Origin: Aquimarina aggregata
GTDB taxonomy: Bacteria; Bacteroidota; Bacteroidia; Flavobacteriales; Flavobacteriaceae
Assembly: GCF_001632745.1 (NCBI RefSeq)
Contig: NZ_LQRT01000060.1
Coordinates: 186,001-250,000 of the forward strand
Direction: 5' to 3'
Length of the DNA: 64,000 bases
Below are positions 42,530-51,420 of the stretch, one piece after another. Within the stretch, counting starts at the first letter, position 1; each line of letters starts with the position of its first letter. Under the pieces are notes generated by a model. The model saw only the letters and a list, made by a program, of their open reading frames with translations. It was not told where the DNA came from and searched no databases. Position numbers and translations under genes: made by a program.

Positions 42530-43675
42530 ATGCAAAATTTTGATTATATCATTTCGGGTTCTGGAGCGTCAGGATTAATGTTGGCCTACCACATGGCAAT
42601 TGATCCTTTTTTTGATGAAAAGCAAATTTTAATCTTAGATAAAGAAGTCAAAAATCAAAATGATCGTACTTGGTGTTTTTGGGAAAAAGACTTGGGGATT
42701 TGGGATGAAATTGTAAGTAAAAAGTGGAATACCATTTATTTTGGGAGTCAAAAATTTTCAGATACTATAAAAATCCTCCCATATCAATATAAATTGATCA
42801 GAAGCAAAGATTTTTATACATATATTTTTGATACAATAAAGACAAAATCTAATATAACCTTTCACCATGAAAGTATTATCTCTATTAGCGATGAAGGAGA
42901 TAAAGCTATTGTTAAAACGGATACTCGAATTTATATTGGTCAAAAAATCTTTAATAGTGTGATGCTATCCACTGATTTTAAAAATCAAAAGCAATATCCT
43001 GTTTTAAATCAACATTTTGTTGGTTGGTTTGTAAAAACTACTACTTCAATTTTTGATGCTGATACAGCCACTTTTATGGATTTTGAACTAGCCCAGCAAG
43101 GAAATACACGATTTATGTATATGCTTTCACTTTCTAAAAATGAAGCATTGTTTGAGTATACTTTATTTTCTGAAGATCTTTTGGAATATCAGGATTATGA
43201 AACAGAAATCATTAAGTATTTAGAAAACAAAGGAATTACAGATTACGAAATTGTCGAAAAGGAGCAAGGTTGTATTCCTATGACATGCTATGATTTTAGA
43301 AAACATAATTCGAAAAATATCATACATATTGGTACCGCAGGTGGTTGGACCAAACCCAGTACTGGATTTACTTTTAGCTTAACCTTAAAAAAGATTAAGG
43401 AACTTACCTTTTACTTAAAAGCTGGTAATACCAATATGTCTAAATTTGGAAAAAGAAACAGGTTTTGGTATTACGATCTACTATTTATAGACCTTTTGTA
43501 TAAGAAAAATTATATTGGAGCGACATTGTTTTCAAAGTTATTTCAAAAGAACAAAGGAGTTAAAATTCTGAAATTTCTAGACGAAGAAACTTCAATTGTA
43601 GAGGAAATAAAGATAACAACAAGTCTTCCTGCTGGGTTATTTTTAAAAGTATTATGGCAACGTATTTTTAGATAA
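42530..43675 (+). CDS. crtY: Lycopene cyclase CrtY
   Basis: This is a lycopene beta-cyclase of the CrtY type. The N-terminal FAD motif is YIISGSGASGLMLAYHM with ILDKE. The CrtY hallmark NDRTWCFWEKD follows at about residue 45. The C-terminal part has GCIPMTCYDF and IGTAGGWTKPSTGFTFS, also typical. With CrtD and CruF it would produce a carotenoid with one beta ring and one hydroxylated, desaturated psi end (myxol or saproxanthin type) once a ring hydroxylase acts. The upstream pathway genes are not in the window. Confidence 0.9.
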   Translation: MQNFDYIISGSGASGLMLAYHMAIDPFFDEKQILILDKEVKNQNDRTWCFWEKDLGIWDEIVSKKWNTIYFGSQKFSDTIKILPYQYKLIRSKDFYTYIFDTIKTKSNITFHHESIISISDEGDKAIVKTDTRIYIGQKIFNSVMLSTDFKNQKQYPVLNQHFVGWFVKTTTSIFDADTATFMDFELAQQGNTRFMYMLSLSKNEALFEYTLFSEDLLEYQDYETEIIKYLENKGITDYEIVEKEQGCIPMTCYDFRKHNSKNIIHIGTAGGWTKPSTGFTFSLTLKKIKELTFYLKAGNTNMSKFGKRNRFWYYDLLFIDLLYKKNYIGATLFSKLFQKNKGVKILKFLDEETSIVEEIKITTSLPAGLFLKVLWQRIFR

Positions 43676-43692
43676 GCACTTTTGATGAATAA

Positions 43693-44427
43693 CTAACTCA
43701 TACCTCGTTCTTTTTTAATTTGATCATAAGCCATTTGCACTTCTCTAAATTTGGCTTCTGCACCTTTAATATGGATTTCATCCATATGCTGAATTTTATC
43801 AGGGTGGTATTTTTTTGCCATAGTTCTAAAGGCTTTTTTTACATCTGCATCTGTAGCAGTTTTATCAATTTCAAGGATTTTATAAGCATGGTCACCAGTC
43901 TTAAAGAACATGGCTTTTATACTTTCAAAATCTCTAAAGTTGATACGCATAAACCCTGCGATTTTTTGTATTTCTTCGGCTTCAGACTCACTTACATGAC
44001 CATCGGCTTTTGCAATTCCGAACAAAAAATGAAGAATCTGTAATCTAGAAGGGTATCTGGTGTGTTGGTTAATATGCATGCAAATACGCTGTGCAGAAAC
44101 TTCTCTGTTTTTGATTATTTCATTAAAGGTTCTAAAGGTGGCATTAGCCCTATCTTTACCATAGGCACTTACAAAATATTGTCTTACATAGTCTAATTCT
44201 GTTTGATTTACCTTGCCGTCAGCTTTGATAACCATAGAAGATAGAGACAATAAATTAAGCTCAAAATCTGCTGGTGTAATATTAGATTCTTGTTTAAAAA
44301 CTTCTTTAAATACACTGCCGCCTTTATTTGTAGAGGCATCGATTAAACTACCAATTATAAAACCAAGAATTGCTCCTGGGACATTAAAAAATCCTGCTCC
44401 TAATATGGCTGCAAACCATTTAATCAT
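43693..44427 (-). CDS. djlA: DjlA-like TerB and J-domain membrane co-chaperone
   Basis: The 244-residue protein has an N-terminal Gly-rich membrane helix (AAILGAGFFNVPGAILGFII), a TerB-like helical domain (about 55-170, SLSSMVIKADGKVNQTELDY and GIAKADGHVSESEAEEIQ) and a C-terminal J domain with the HPD motif (MAKKYHPDKIQHM). This order is that of DjlA, a membrane-anchored DnaK partner. It converges on crtY with a 17 bp gap. Confidence 0.9.
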   Translation of the reverse strand: MIKWFAAILGAGFFNVPGAILGFIIGSLIDASTNKGGSVFKEVFKQESNITPADFELNLLSLSSMVIKADGKVNQTELDYVRQYFVSAYGKDRANATFRTFNEIIKNREVSAQRICMHINQHTRYPSRLQILHFLFGIAKADGHVSESEAEEIQKIAGFMRINFRDFESIKAMFFKTGDHAYKILEIDKTATDADVKKAFRTMAKKYHPDKIQHMDEIHIKGAEAKFREVQMAYDQIKKERGMS

Positions 44428-44676
44428 GTACGATATTTTTTTGGGTTGTAAAGATAACTGAAATTATCTATTGATATTTTGTCTACATACTATTAGACAT
44501 TAAATACCCATATTTGTTACTAAATAGGTGATTACTTTTTCTATTAGAACAAAAAAACGATGTTTTTACAAGAAAATTAATAGACAATGCTTAATTGATA
44601 ATAAAAAAATCATAATGTTAGTTAAATTAGGGGCATACGACTATACGTAAGTAATCAGTATTTAGTACATAATTTG

Positions 44677-44684
44677 TACCTTTG
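44677..44684 (+). promoter_or_regulatory. Promoter -7 element of the bacilliredoxin gene
   Basis: TACCTTTG matches TAnnTTTG; no clear -33 is seen. The predicted start lies after a TTG at 44682 that would otherwise extend the gene, so ATG 44718 is preferred. Confidence 0.5.
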
Positions 44685-44717
44685 CATAAAATTGTAATAC
44701 AAAAAAATAAAAGAAAT

Positions 44718-45128
44718 ATGTATCCAGCAGATTTAGTGAAACCAATGCGAGAAGATCTTACCAATGTAGGTTTTGATGAATTGCAAACTGCCGAAGCTGT
44801 AGAAACTGCTATCGCAAAAGAAGGAACAACATTAGTGGTTGTAAATTCAGTATGTGGTTGTGCTGCAGCAAATGCGCGTCCAGGAGCAAAGGCTTCTTTA
44901 ATAAATGATAAAAAACCAGATCATATAGTAACTGTTTTTGCAGGTGTTGATAGAGAAGCTACAGATAAGGCTCGTGGGTTTATGATTCCATTTCCTCCAT
45001 CATCGCCATCAATGGCTTTGTTTAAGAACGGAGAATTAGTGCACATGTTAGAACGTCATCATATCGAAGGAAGACCAGCAGATATGATTGCAGAAAACCT
45101 TAAAGATGCGTACAACGAGCATTGTTAA
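44718..45128 (+). CDS. BrxA/BrxB-family bacilliredoxin
   Basis: The 136-residue protein belongs to the YphP/YqiW (BrxA/BrxB) family of thioredoxin-like disulfide-handling proteins. The family's CGC active site is in VVVNSVCGCAAANARPGAKA, and the start MYPADLVKPMREDLT is typical. Members reduce mixed disulfides with low-molecular-weight thiols in Firmicutes; the thiol partner in this organism is not visible. It is a single gene followed by a clear terminator. Confidence 0.92.
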   Translation: MYPADLVKPMREDLTNVGFDELQTAEAVETAIAKEGTTLVVVNSVCGCAAANARPGAKASLINDKKPDHIVTVFAGVDREATDKARGFMIPFPPSSPSMALFKNGELVHMLERHHIEGRPADMIAENLKDAYNEHC

Positions 45129-45163
45129 AAAGTAAGCATTATATATGCTATAAAAATACAAAG

Positions 45164-45190
45164 CCGTTTGTCTATGCAAACGGTTTTTAT
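45164..45190 (+). terminator. Terminator of the bacilliredoxin gene
   Basis: A perfect 7-bp stem CCGTTTG/CAAACGG with a 6-base loop is followed by TTTTTATTTT. It lies 36 bp after the stop. Confidence 0.85.
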
Positions 45191-45277
45191 TTTATAAAAC
45201 TATTGGTTTACTTGAAATAATGTAAGACCTTGCACGTCGATAACACAAGACATATTTAATAATTTTTAAAAGAGATC

Positions 45278-46018
45278 ATGGAGGCAATAAAAAGGATATT
45301 AAGTTATCCGCTTTCTGTAATTTTCTACTTACTTTTTGGATTAACACTAGTCATTTTTCATTTGTTACAGTGGCTAGGTGTAACATTAGGAGGCGCTAAA
45401 GCTCATAGAGGTGTCATTAACATCATGAATTTATGTTTGTTAAGATGTTTGCATGCACTAGGAGTTACCTTTAGTTTTAAAAATCAACATGATTTACCAA
45501 AAAATAAACCTCTGATCATTGTTTCGAACCATCAGAGCATGTTTGATATCCCATTAATTTCTTGGTATTTGAGAAGACATAAGCCAAAATTTATTTCTAA
45601 AATCGAATTGGGAAAAGGAATTCCAAGTATCTCCTTTAATTTAAGGCATGGCGGTCATGTTTTAATTGATAGAAAAAACCCAAAGCAATCCATACCAGCA
45701 CTGTCAAAATTCGGAAAATATATCGCAGAACATAATTTTGCAGCGGTAATTTTTCCTGAAGGAACCCGAAGTAAAGACGGAAACCCTAAAGAGTTTGCAG
45801 CTACCGGCTTAAAGATTTTGTTTAAAAATGCGCCTGAAGCTCTTGTGGTACCTGTAACGATAAACAACAGTTGGAAACTAGTAAAGTACGGAAATTTCCC
45901 CATGGGAATCGGGATACATTTAACGCTAGAAGTACAGGAACCCATCTCGATAGATAAAGAACCCGAATTATTGATAAAAAAGATAGAAGAAAGGGTTACT
46001 TTAGCAATACGAAATTAA
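45278..46018 (+). CDS. 1-acyl-sn-glycerol-3-phosphate acyltransferase (PlsC family)
   Basis: This membrane enzyme adds the second acyl chain to make phosphatidic acid. It has an N-terminal hydrophobic helix (VIFYLLFGLTLVIFHLLQW), the catalytic NHxxxxD motif (VSNHQSMFDIPL) and the substrate motif FPEGTRSKDGNPKEF. Length 246 is normal. It starts a three-gene operon with an acyl-ACP desaturase 12 bp downstream, which fits membrane-lipid synthesis and adjustment. Confidence 0.92.
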   Translation: MEAIKRILSYPLSVIFYLLFGLTLVIFHLLQWLGVTLGGAKAHRGVINIMNLCLLRCLHALGVTFSFKNQHDLPKNKPLIIVSNHQSMFDIPLISWYLRRHKPKFISKIELGKGIPSISFNLRHGGHVLIDRKNPKQSIPALSKFGKYIAEHNFAAVIFPEGTRSKDGNPKEFAATGLKILFKNAPEALVVPVTINNSWKLVKYGNFPMGIGIHLTLEVQEPISIDKEPELLIKKIEERVTLAIRN

Positions 46019-46030
46019 CACACCATCATC

Positions 46031-47032
46031 ATGGCTATAGATAATATTAGATTAGAAGTAATGCAGTTATTGGAGAAAAAAATCGAATCATATATCGATA
46101 AGTTTTTGATCCCAATAGACAAGGTATGGCAGCCAACAGATTTTTTACCAGATTCTCAAAATGAGGACACTTTTTTTGAAGAAGTTAAAGAACTTAGAGA
46201 ATTGGCAAAAGAACTTCCTTATGATTTTTGGGTAGTTTTGGTTGGGGATACTATTACAGAAGAAGCATTACCTACTTACGAATCTTGGTTGATGGATGTA
46301 GAAGGGGTAAACCAACATGAAGATGGAAAAGGTAATGGATGGTCTCGTTGGGTACGATATTGGACTAGCGAAGAAAACAGACACGGTGATACCTTAAATA
46401 AATACTTATACCTCTCTGGTCGAGTGAATATGATCGAAGTAGAGCGTACTACACAACACCTAATCAATGATGGTTTCGATATCGGTACAGATAGAGATCC
46501 ATACAAAAACTTTGTATATACAAGTTTTCAAGAATTAGCTACAAATATCTCTCATAGTCGTGTTGCTAAATTAGCAAGAGAATATTCTAATAAATCTCTA
46601 GCAAAAATGTGTAAAATTATTGCAGGAGACGAAATGCGCCACTATAATGCATATAGCGAGTTTGTAAAAGATATTTTTGCAGTCGATCCTAGCCAAATGA
46701 TGGTTGCCTTTAGCCATATGATGAAACATAAAATCGTTATGCCAGCTCATTTTCTTAGAGAGTCGGGAGATGCTATAGGAACTGCTTTTGAAGAATTTTC
46801 GAATGCTGCACAACGTCTAGGAGTGTATACCTCTCAAGATTATATTGACATCATGCAACGATTAATCGACAAATGGGAAATCGATAAACTGGTAGATTTA
46901 ACTGATGAGGCAGAGAAAGCACGTGATTTTGTAATGAAATTACCTGCCAGAATGCAGCGTATTAGTGAGCGACTAGTAATCCCAGAAGATGTTTTTGAAT
47001 TTAAATGGGTACAACCTGCTTTAATCAAGTAG
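46031..47032 (+). CDS. Acyl-[acyl-carrier-protein] desaturase (stearoyl-ACP type)
   Basis: This is a soluble di-iron desaturase that introduces a double bond into acyl-ACP. The two iron-binding helix motifs are present: EENRHGDTLNKYL (EExxH form, near residue 117) and AGDEMRHYNAYSEF (DExxH form, near residue 198). FLPDSQNEDTFFEEVKELRE near the N-terminus is also typical. Length 333 is normal. It sits between plsC and an HD hydrolase with short gaps, so it is probably used to tune membrane fluidity. Confidence 0.93.
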   Translation: MAIDNIRLEVMQLLEKKIESYIDKFLIPIDKVWQPTDFLPDSQNEDTFFEEVKELRELAKELPYDFWVVLVGDTITEEALPTYESWLMDVEGVNQHEDGKGNGWSRWVRYWTSEENRHGDTLNKYLYLSGRVNMIEVERTTQHLINDGFDIGTDRDPYKNFVYTSFQELATNISHSRVAKLAREYSNKSLAKMCKIIAGDEMRHYNAYSEFVKDIFAVDPSQMMVAFSHMMKHKIVMPAHFLRESGDAIGTAFEEFSNAAQRLGVYTSQDYIDIMQRLIDKWEIDKLVDLTDEAEKARDFVMKLPARMQRISERLVIPEDVFEFKWVQPALIK

Positions 47033-47043
47033 TAGATAACACT

Positions 47044-47694
47044 ATGGATAAAGTTATATCCAAGACCATAGATTTTGTAAAAGAAAAACTAGCAGATGCC
47101 GAAGGAGGGCATGACTGGTTTCATATACAAAGGGTATATAATAATGCTAGACTAATTGCTAAAGGCGAAGATAACGTAGATCACCTTATTATTGCATTGG
47201 GAGCACTGCTACATGATATTGCAGATTCTAAATTTCATGATGGTGATGAAACTGTAGGACCCAGAGTAGCATCAGAATTTCTAGAAGGACTGCATGTTAA
47301 AAAAGAGGTGATTGATCATGTGGTAAACATCATCGAGAATATCTCTTTTAAAGGTGGAAACGTTATACAAAAATTCACCTCTCCAGAATTAGATATTATA
47401 CAAGATGCCGATCGGTTAGATGCCATTGGTGCTATAGGGATAGCTAGATGTTTTAACTATGGAGGCTTTAAAAACAGGGCTCTTTATGATCCTGACATTG
47501 CTCCTAATCTGCATATGAGTAAAGAGGAGTATAAAAAATCTACAGCCCCAACCATAAATCATTTCTACGAGAAACTCTTTTTATTAAAAGATAGAATGAA
47601 TACTGAAACTGGTAAAAAAATCGCCCAACAACGCCATACCTATATGGAAACTTTCTTAGACCAATTCTATAAAGAGTGGCAAGGTGAGTTATGA
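47044..47694 (+). CDS. HD-domain phosphohydrolase (YedJ-like)
   Basis: The 216-residue protein has the HD metal site: GGHDWFHIQRVYNNARLIA, then GALLHDIADSKFHDGDE (the His-Asp pair) and a distal Asp in IIQDADRLDAIGAIGIARCF. This pattern is that of the stand-alone HD hydrolases related to YedJ/YpgQ, which act on nucleotides. ATG 47044 is chosen because an upstream start at 47005 would overlap the desaturase by 28 bp. Gap to the desaturase is 11 bp. Confidence 0.88.
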   Translation: MDKVISKTIDFVKEKLADAEGGHDWFHIQRVYNNARLIAKGEDNVDHLIIALGALLHDIADSKFHDGDETVGPRVASEFLEGLHVKKEVIDHVVNIIENISFKGGNVIQKFTSPELDIIQDADRLDAIGAIGIARCFNYGGFKNRALYDPDIAPNLHMSKEEYKKSTAPTINHFYEKLFLLKDRMNTETGKKIAQQRHTYMETFLDQFYKEWQGEL

Positions 47695-47781
47695 ATTGTA
47701 AAATGACCTGTTTTTTATAAAATCAGTGCATTGTTTCGGGTATTTTTAGGTTTTTGTATGCCTAAAAGGCCTCTATTTAAA

Positions 47782-47789
47782 TACTTTTG
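47782..47789 (+). promoter_or_regulatory. Promoter -7 element of the TPR/AraC regulator
   Basis: TACTTTTG matches TAnnTTTG, about 24 bp before ATG 47813. No -33 element at proper spacing is seen. Confidence 0.45.
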
Positions 47790-47812
47790 ATCTGCGTTAA
47801 AAAGTATTGGCT

Positions 47813-49486
47813 ATGCAGTTAAAACAGTATCATAAATTCATCTTTTTTCTTTTTTTTATTTCCCTTACTGGATATGGGCAGTCTTTTGTAGCGCCTGATT
47901 CTTTGAAAAGTAAAACATATGATGAATTAGTGGATCAATTTTATAGTAACTTAACAGATTCTTCGATTGCTGTAATTCAAGCAAATAAATATCTCGAGTT
48001 GGCTAAAAAAGATGCTGACACTATGAAAATAATGAATGGATATTATTTTCATAGTGTCCTTAATAGTTCGGACTTATCCTTAAAATACAGTGATAGTATT
48101 ATTAATATCTTAGATAATGAACGATATCATTCAAAAGATTATCCCTCTTTGGTATATCTAAGTAAAGCGATATTCTATTATGATAAGGGTAACTTTACTA
48201 AAGCTTTAGATAATTTTTTTGAATTACAAAAAGAATCGGAGAAGTATCAAAACTTTTATCTCTTATCTACATCAAAGAATGGGATAGGTATCTTAAAAAG
48301 TAGACTAGGGAAAAATAAAATGGCCCTAAGGATTTTAAAAGAAAGTTATAACTTCTTTTTGAAAGAAAAAGAAAATTATCCATCGGAATATTTAGAAACT
48401 ATTTTTGCTCTTTCAGATTCTTATCGTAGGAATAAATTACTGGATTCTGCGTCAATAATGAATCAATATGGTTTTAAGGAGTCTTTTAATTTGAAAGAGG
48501 CTAATATGGCTGTGTATTTTACTTTAAATGAAGGGGTTACTCAATATCAATTAGGTGAATATAGTGTTGCAAAGGACAGCTTGAAAAAATCAATGGATCA
48601 ACTTTATGAGAATAATGATCTTGCAAATCTATCTATTGCTCACTATTATTTAGGGAAAACTTTGACTTCACTAAACTTTAAAAGTAAAGGAATAAAAGAA
48701 TTCATAAAAGCTGATAGTATTGTCCAAAAAATTTCTGAAGTAATGCCAGAAACTAGAGATGGTTACGAAATTTTGATAAATCATTTTAAAGAGAACGATG
48801 ACAAGAATAATCAATTGAAATATTTGGAAAGGCTAATCCTCATTGATAGTACGATAAATAATAACTACAAAGATTTATCTGAAAAGATTAATAAAGAATT
48901 CGATACCCCACAACTGCTGCAAGAAAAACAAAAAGTTATAACAGCTTTAGAGGCTGAAAATAAGAGTATATATTCAAAAAACATTATTATATCGTTGCTT
49001 TTGGGGTTAAGTTTGTTTGGAGTGATCTATTACAACTATCGACAACGACTATTTAAAAAACGATTCATACAATTACGAGATAAGACGGCTAAAAAAGATG
49101 ATGCTAGTAAACAGTCAAGTGGTTCTACGCTTAATAAAGAAACTGTAAATAATTTACTAGATCAATTGCAAAAGTTTGAAGAGAATAAAGGGTTTTTAAA
49201 AGCAACTCTTAATGCTAAGGACTTAGCCAAAAGTTTTGGATCTAATTCTAGCTATCTCTCTAAAGTGATTAATACGTTTAAAGAAAAGACATTTAGTACG
49301 TATATTAATGATTTGCGTATTGACTTTGTGATCGATAGATTGCAAAAAGATAGAATGTTTAGAAAATATACTATAAAAGCAATAGCACAAGAAATTGGTT
49401 TTAATAATGCAGAAGCGTTCTCAAAAGCATTTTATAAAAACACAGGGATTTATCCATCGTACTTTATCAAAGAATTAGAGAAATAA
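47813..49486 (+). CDS. Membrane-bound TPR sensor with AraC-type DNA-binding domain
   Basis: The product (557 residues) is a one-protein signalling device. It has a signal or anchor segment (FIFFLFFISLTGYGQ), a long TPR-like helical region (about 40-370), a membrane helix near 390-405 (IIISLLLGLSLFGVIYYNY), and a cytoplasmic AraC-type double HTH at the C-terminus (DLRIDFVIDRLQKDRMFRKY, TIKAIAQEIGFNNAEAFSKA, FYKNTGIYPSYFIKELEK). This layout is common in Flavobacteriaceae. Its target genes are not evident; the neighbouring protease gene has an upstream palindrome at 50986-51006. Confidence 0.92.
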   Translation: MQLKQYHKFIFFLFFISLTGYGQSFVAPDSLKSKTYDELVDQFYSNLTDSSIAVIQANKYLELAKKDADTMKIMNGYYFHSVLNSSDLSLKYSDSIINILDNERYHSKDYPSLVYLSKAIFYYDKGNFTKALDNFFELQKESEKYQNFYLLSTSKNGIGILKSRLGKNKMALRILKESYNFFLKEKENYPSEYLETIFALSDSYRRNKLLDSASIMNQYGFKESFNLKEANMAVYFTLNEGVTQYQLGEYSVAKDSLKKSMDQLYENNDLANLSIAHYYLGKTLTSLNFKSKGIKEFIKADSIVQKISEVMPETRDGYEILINHFKENDDKNNQLKYLERLILIDSTINNNYKDLSEKINKEFDTPQLLQEKQKVITALEAENKSIYSKNIIISLLLGLSLFGVIYYNYRQRLFKKRFIQLRDKTAKKDDASKQSSGSTLNKETVNNLLDQLQKFEENKGFLKATLNAKDLAKSFGSNSSYLSKVINTFKEKTFSTYINDLRIDFVIDRLQKDRMFRKYTIKAIAQEIGFNNAEAFSKAFYKNTGIYPSYFIKELEK

Positions 49487-49512
49487 AAATCGGATGATCT
49501 TATCGTTCTACC

Positions 49513-49547
49513 ACAAAAAAAAGAGACTGGGTTTAACCCCAGCCTCT
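49513..49547 (-). terminator. Terminator of the subtilisin-like protease gene
   Basis: On the minus strand the stem AGAG.CTGGG/CCCAG.CTCT (one internal mismatch, 6-base loop) is followed by an eight-base T run. It lies 32 bp after the protease stop and between two convergent genes. Confidence 0.85.
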
Positions 49548-49579
49548 AACAAATTCAAAACATATATTGGATTGTTTAT

Positions 49580-50800
49580 TTAATTTACAGTAGCAATAGG
49601 AGCAGTGTATCCTCCTTTTCTAACAGATCCATTTGTTCCAGTACTATTACCTCTTAGTAATAAAATACCAGCTACGTGTGGAGATGCCATAGATGTACCA
49701 GAGATTCTATTAAATTGACCGTTTAACCAAGTAGACCATACAGCAGTACCAGGAGCCCAACGATCTACACTTCTTCCAAAGTTTGAAGATCCTGCAGCAG
49801 CCCCAGAACGAGTCATGTTACCAACATTCCAAATTCTACTTGTTTGTAATCTTTGAGGAGAATAAAATTGCGTATCATCATTGCTATTTCCTGCTGCCAT
49901 AGCTCCGATCGCTCTTCTTTCAAGATTTCTAAAGGCATTATCAATGGCTTGTGAAGTAGATCTATTACGAAATCCTACGCTATAGTTCCAAGTATCTCCA
50001 TTTCCTGCATTACGAGCTACATAATCTACTCCAGAAAGAATACCAGATGTAGCACCACTTCCTGCAGCATTTAATACTCTAACAGAAACAACAGTAGCTC
50101 CAAAAGCTACACCTACAACTCCAGATCCATTATTTTTTGCAGCAACGGTTCCTGCTACATGAGTTCCGTGTCCGTTTTGATCTTGCCATGATCCGCCTAC
50201 AAAACTTCTACTTCTACCAGTATTAATATTTAGATCACTATGTGGAGCGATACCACTATCGATAATCCAGCAAGTTCTACCACTACCATTAGCTCTTCCT
50301 ACTCTTTCTATACCCCAAGGTAAAAAATCTCCGTTAGGAAGTGGAGTATCTTTAGTAGCATCTTTTCCTTGTACTGTTGCAGGAAGCGTACTTACAGGTT
50401 TACCCATATCTACATCCAATTTATGAATATAATTTGGTTCTATAAAAGCTACTTCAGAATCATTTTTAAGCATTTCTGCTTGTTTTAGAGTTAAATTCTT
50501 AACTGCAAATCCTTGAATAGCATCACTGTAGGTTTGTTTTATGTTATCCTCTCCTATAGCATATTTTGATAACGTTTGTAAGGATTTAGCTTTCATTCCA
50601 GCACTTTTACCAGATAGAGACTTATCCTCTTTGTAAATTACAATATACTCTCCAGGTATTGCTTGATCTGCCCCTATAGTAGTATCAGTAATTTCTACCC
50701 CTGTTTCTATATCAGTAAGCTCATTTGAATCTTTTTCACAACTATAAAAGAAGAAAGATGAAACGGTTACGATACTTAAAATTTTCAATTTAGTTTTCAT
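49580..50800 (-). CDS. Subtilisin-like (S8) serine protease, lipoprotein
   Basis: The 406-residue protein has a lipoprotein signal (VTVSSFFFYSC), an I9-type inhibitor propeptide (about 45-130, GEYIVIYKEDKSL and AFIEPNYIHKLD) and an S8 domain. The catalytic triad is visible: Asp in CWIIDSGIAPHSDL (about 177), His in NGHGTHVAGTVAA (about 211), Ser in SGTSMASPHVAGI (about 370). The oxyanion Asn lies in AAGNSNDD. No T9SS tail is present; it ends GGYTAPIATVN. It is probably active at the cell surface after propeptide removal. Confidence 0.94.
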   Translation of the reverse strand: MKTKLKILSIVTVSSFFFYSCEKDSNELTDIETGVEITDTTIGADQAIPGEYIVIYKEDKSLSGKSAGMKAKSLQTLSKYAIGEDNIKQTYSDAIQGFAVKNLTLKQAEMLKNDSEVAFIEPNYIHKLDVDMGKPVSTLPATVQGKDATKDTPLPNGDFLPWGIERVGRANGSGRTCWIIDSGIAPHSDLNINTGRSRSFVGGSWQDQNGHGTHVAGTVAAKNNGSGVVGVAFGATVVSVRVLNAAGSGATSGILSGVDYVARNAGNGDTWNYSVGFRNRSTSQAIDNAFRNLERRAIGAMAAGNSNDDTQFYSPQRLQTSRIWNVGNMTRSGAAAGSSNFGRSVDRWAPGTAVWSTWLNGQFNRISGTSMASPHVAGILLLRGNSTGTNGSVRKGGYTAPIATVN

Positions 50801-50875
50801 TGTTACTTGATTTTTGTGTTAAATATTTGAGTTTAAAATTAAATTAAAGCGTTGAGTTATTTCAAGTCAATTATT

Positions 50876-50905
50876 CAAAAGTAGAGATTAATTTTAATAA
50901 TGAAA
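50876..50905 (-). promoter_or_regulatory. Probable promoter of the protease gene
   Basis: On the minus strand TACTTTTG (50876-50883) matches TAnnTTTG and TTTC (50902-50905) stands one base off the -33 TTTG at 18 bp. The leader would be about 70 bases. Confidence 0.5.
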
Positions 50906-50985
50906 TACGGCAAAAGCGTAACAAGAAAAGGGTTGCGTGTAGTTCGTGTGCCACTAAATAAGAGGAAATATCCCTTAACATTCAG

Positions 50986-51006
50986 TAATGCAACACTGTT
51001 GCGTTA
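50986..51006. promoter_or_regulatory. 21-bp palindromic operator-like site
   Basis: TAATGCAACA-C-TGTTGCGTTA is a near-perfect dyad (ten positions each side, one T/G mismatch). It lies about 80 bp above the candidate -33 element, a position suited to an activator rather than a repressor. Confidence 0.5.
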
Positions 51007-51229
51007 TTGGAAACAAAGGGGCTGAACAAAAAAGAGAATTTTGAAACAGAACAAAAATTCGAAAGAAAATTAAGATACAAAACTAAAAACAGTACAGTAA
51101 AAGTTAACTGTATATTAAGACTGAATTAACGTTAATTTAATAAATAAGTGCATTTTCATTAGGAATAAATCTGCAATATTTCTTACATAAATTTGTAAGT
51201 GACTAAAATTTAACAAATAAACCTTATTT

Positions 51230-51270
51230 AATAAAAAAAGCAATTGCCCAATATGTGCATATTGGGCAAT
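51230..51270 (-). terminator. Terminator after the sortilin/BNR gene
   Basis: A 12-13 bp perfect inverted repeat (51243-51270, ATTGCCCAATATG with its complement, 2-base centre) is followed on the minus strand by GCTTTTTTTATT. It lies about 150 bp after the stop at 51421. Confidence 0.8.
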
Positions 51271-51420
51271 AACTTTTAGCTACTTTCAGATAGTACTGAT
51301 TGCAATATCAAAATTAGTATTTTAAGTGTTTTAGGCCATAAACCTAACAAGTACCTTTAAACTCAACTCATAGATTCATAAATTGCACTTAAAAAACATA
51401 TCTTTTCTTTGTTGTATTCT

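Larger units (their letters stand above)
50801..51420. other. 620-bp intergenic stretch upstream of the protease
   Basis: No gene is seen. It holds a candidate promoter (50876-50905), a 21-bp palindrome (50986-51006) and a strong terminator hairpin for the upstream minus-strand gene (51230-51270). The remainder is AT-rich without clear structure. Confidence 0.6.
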
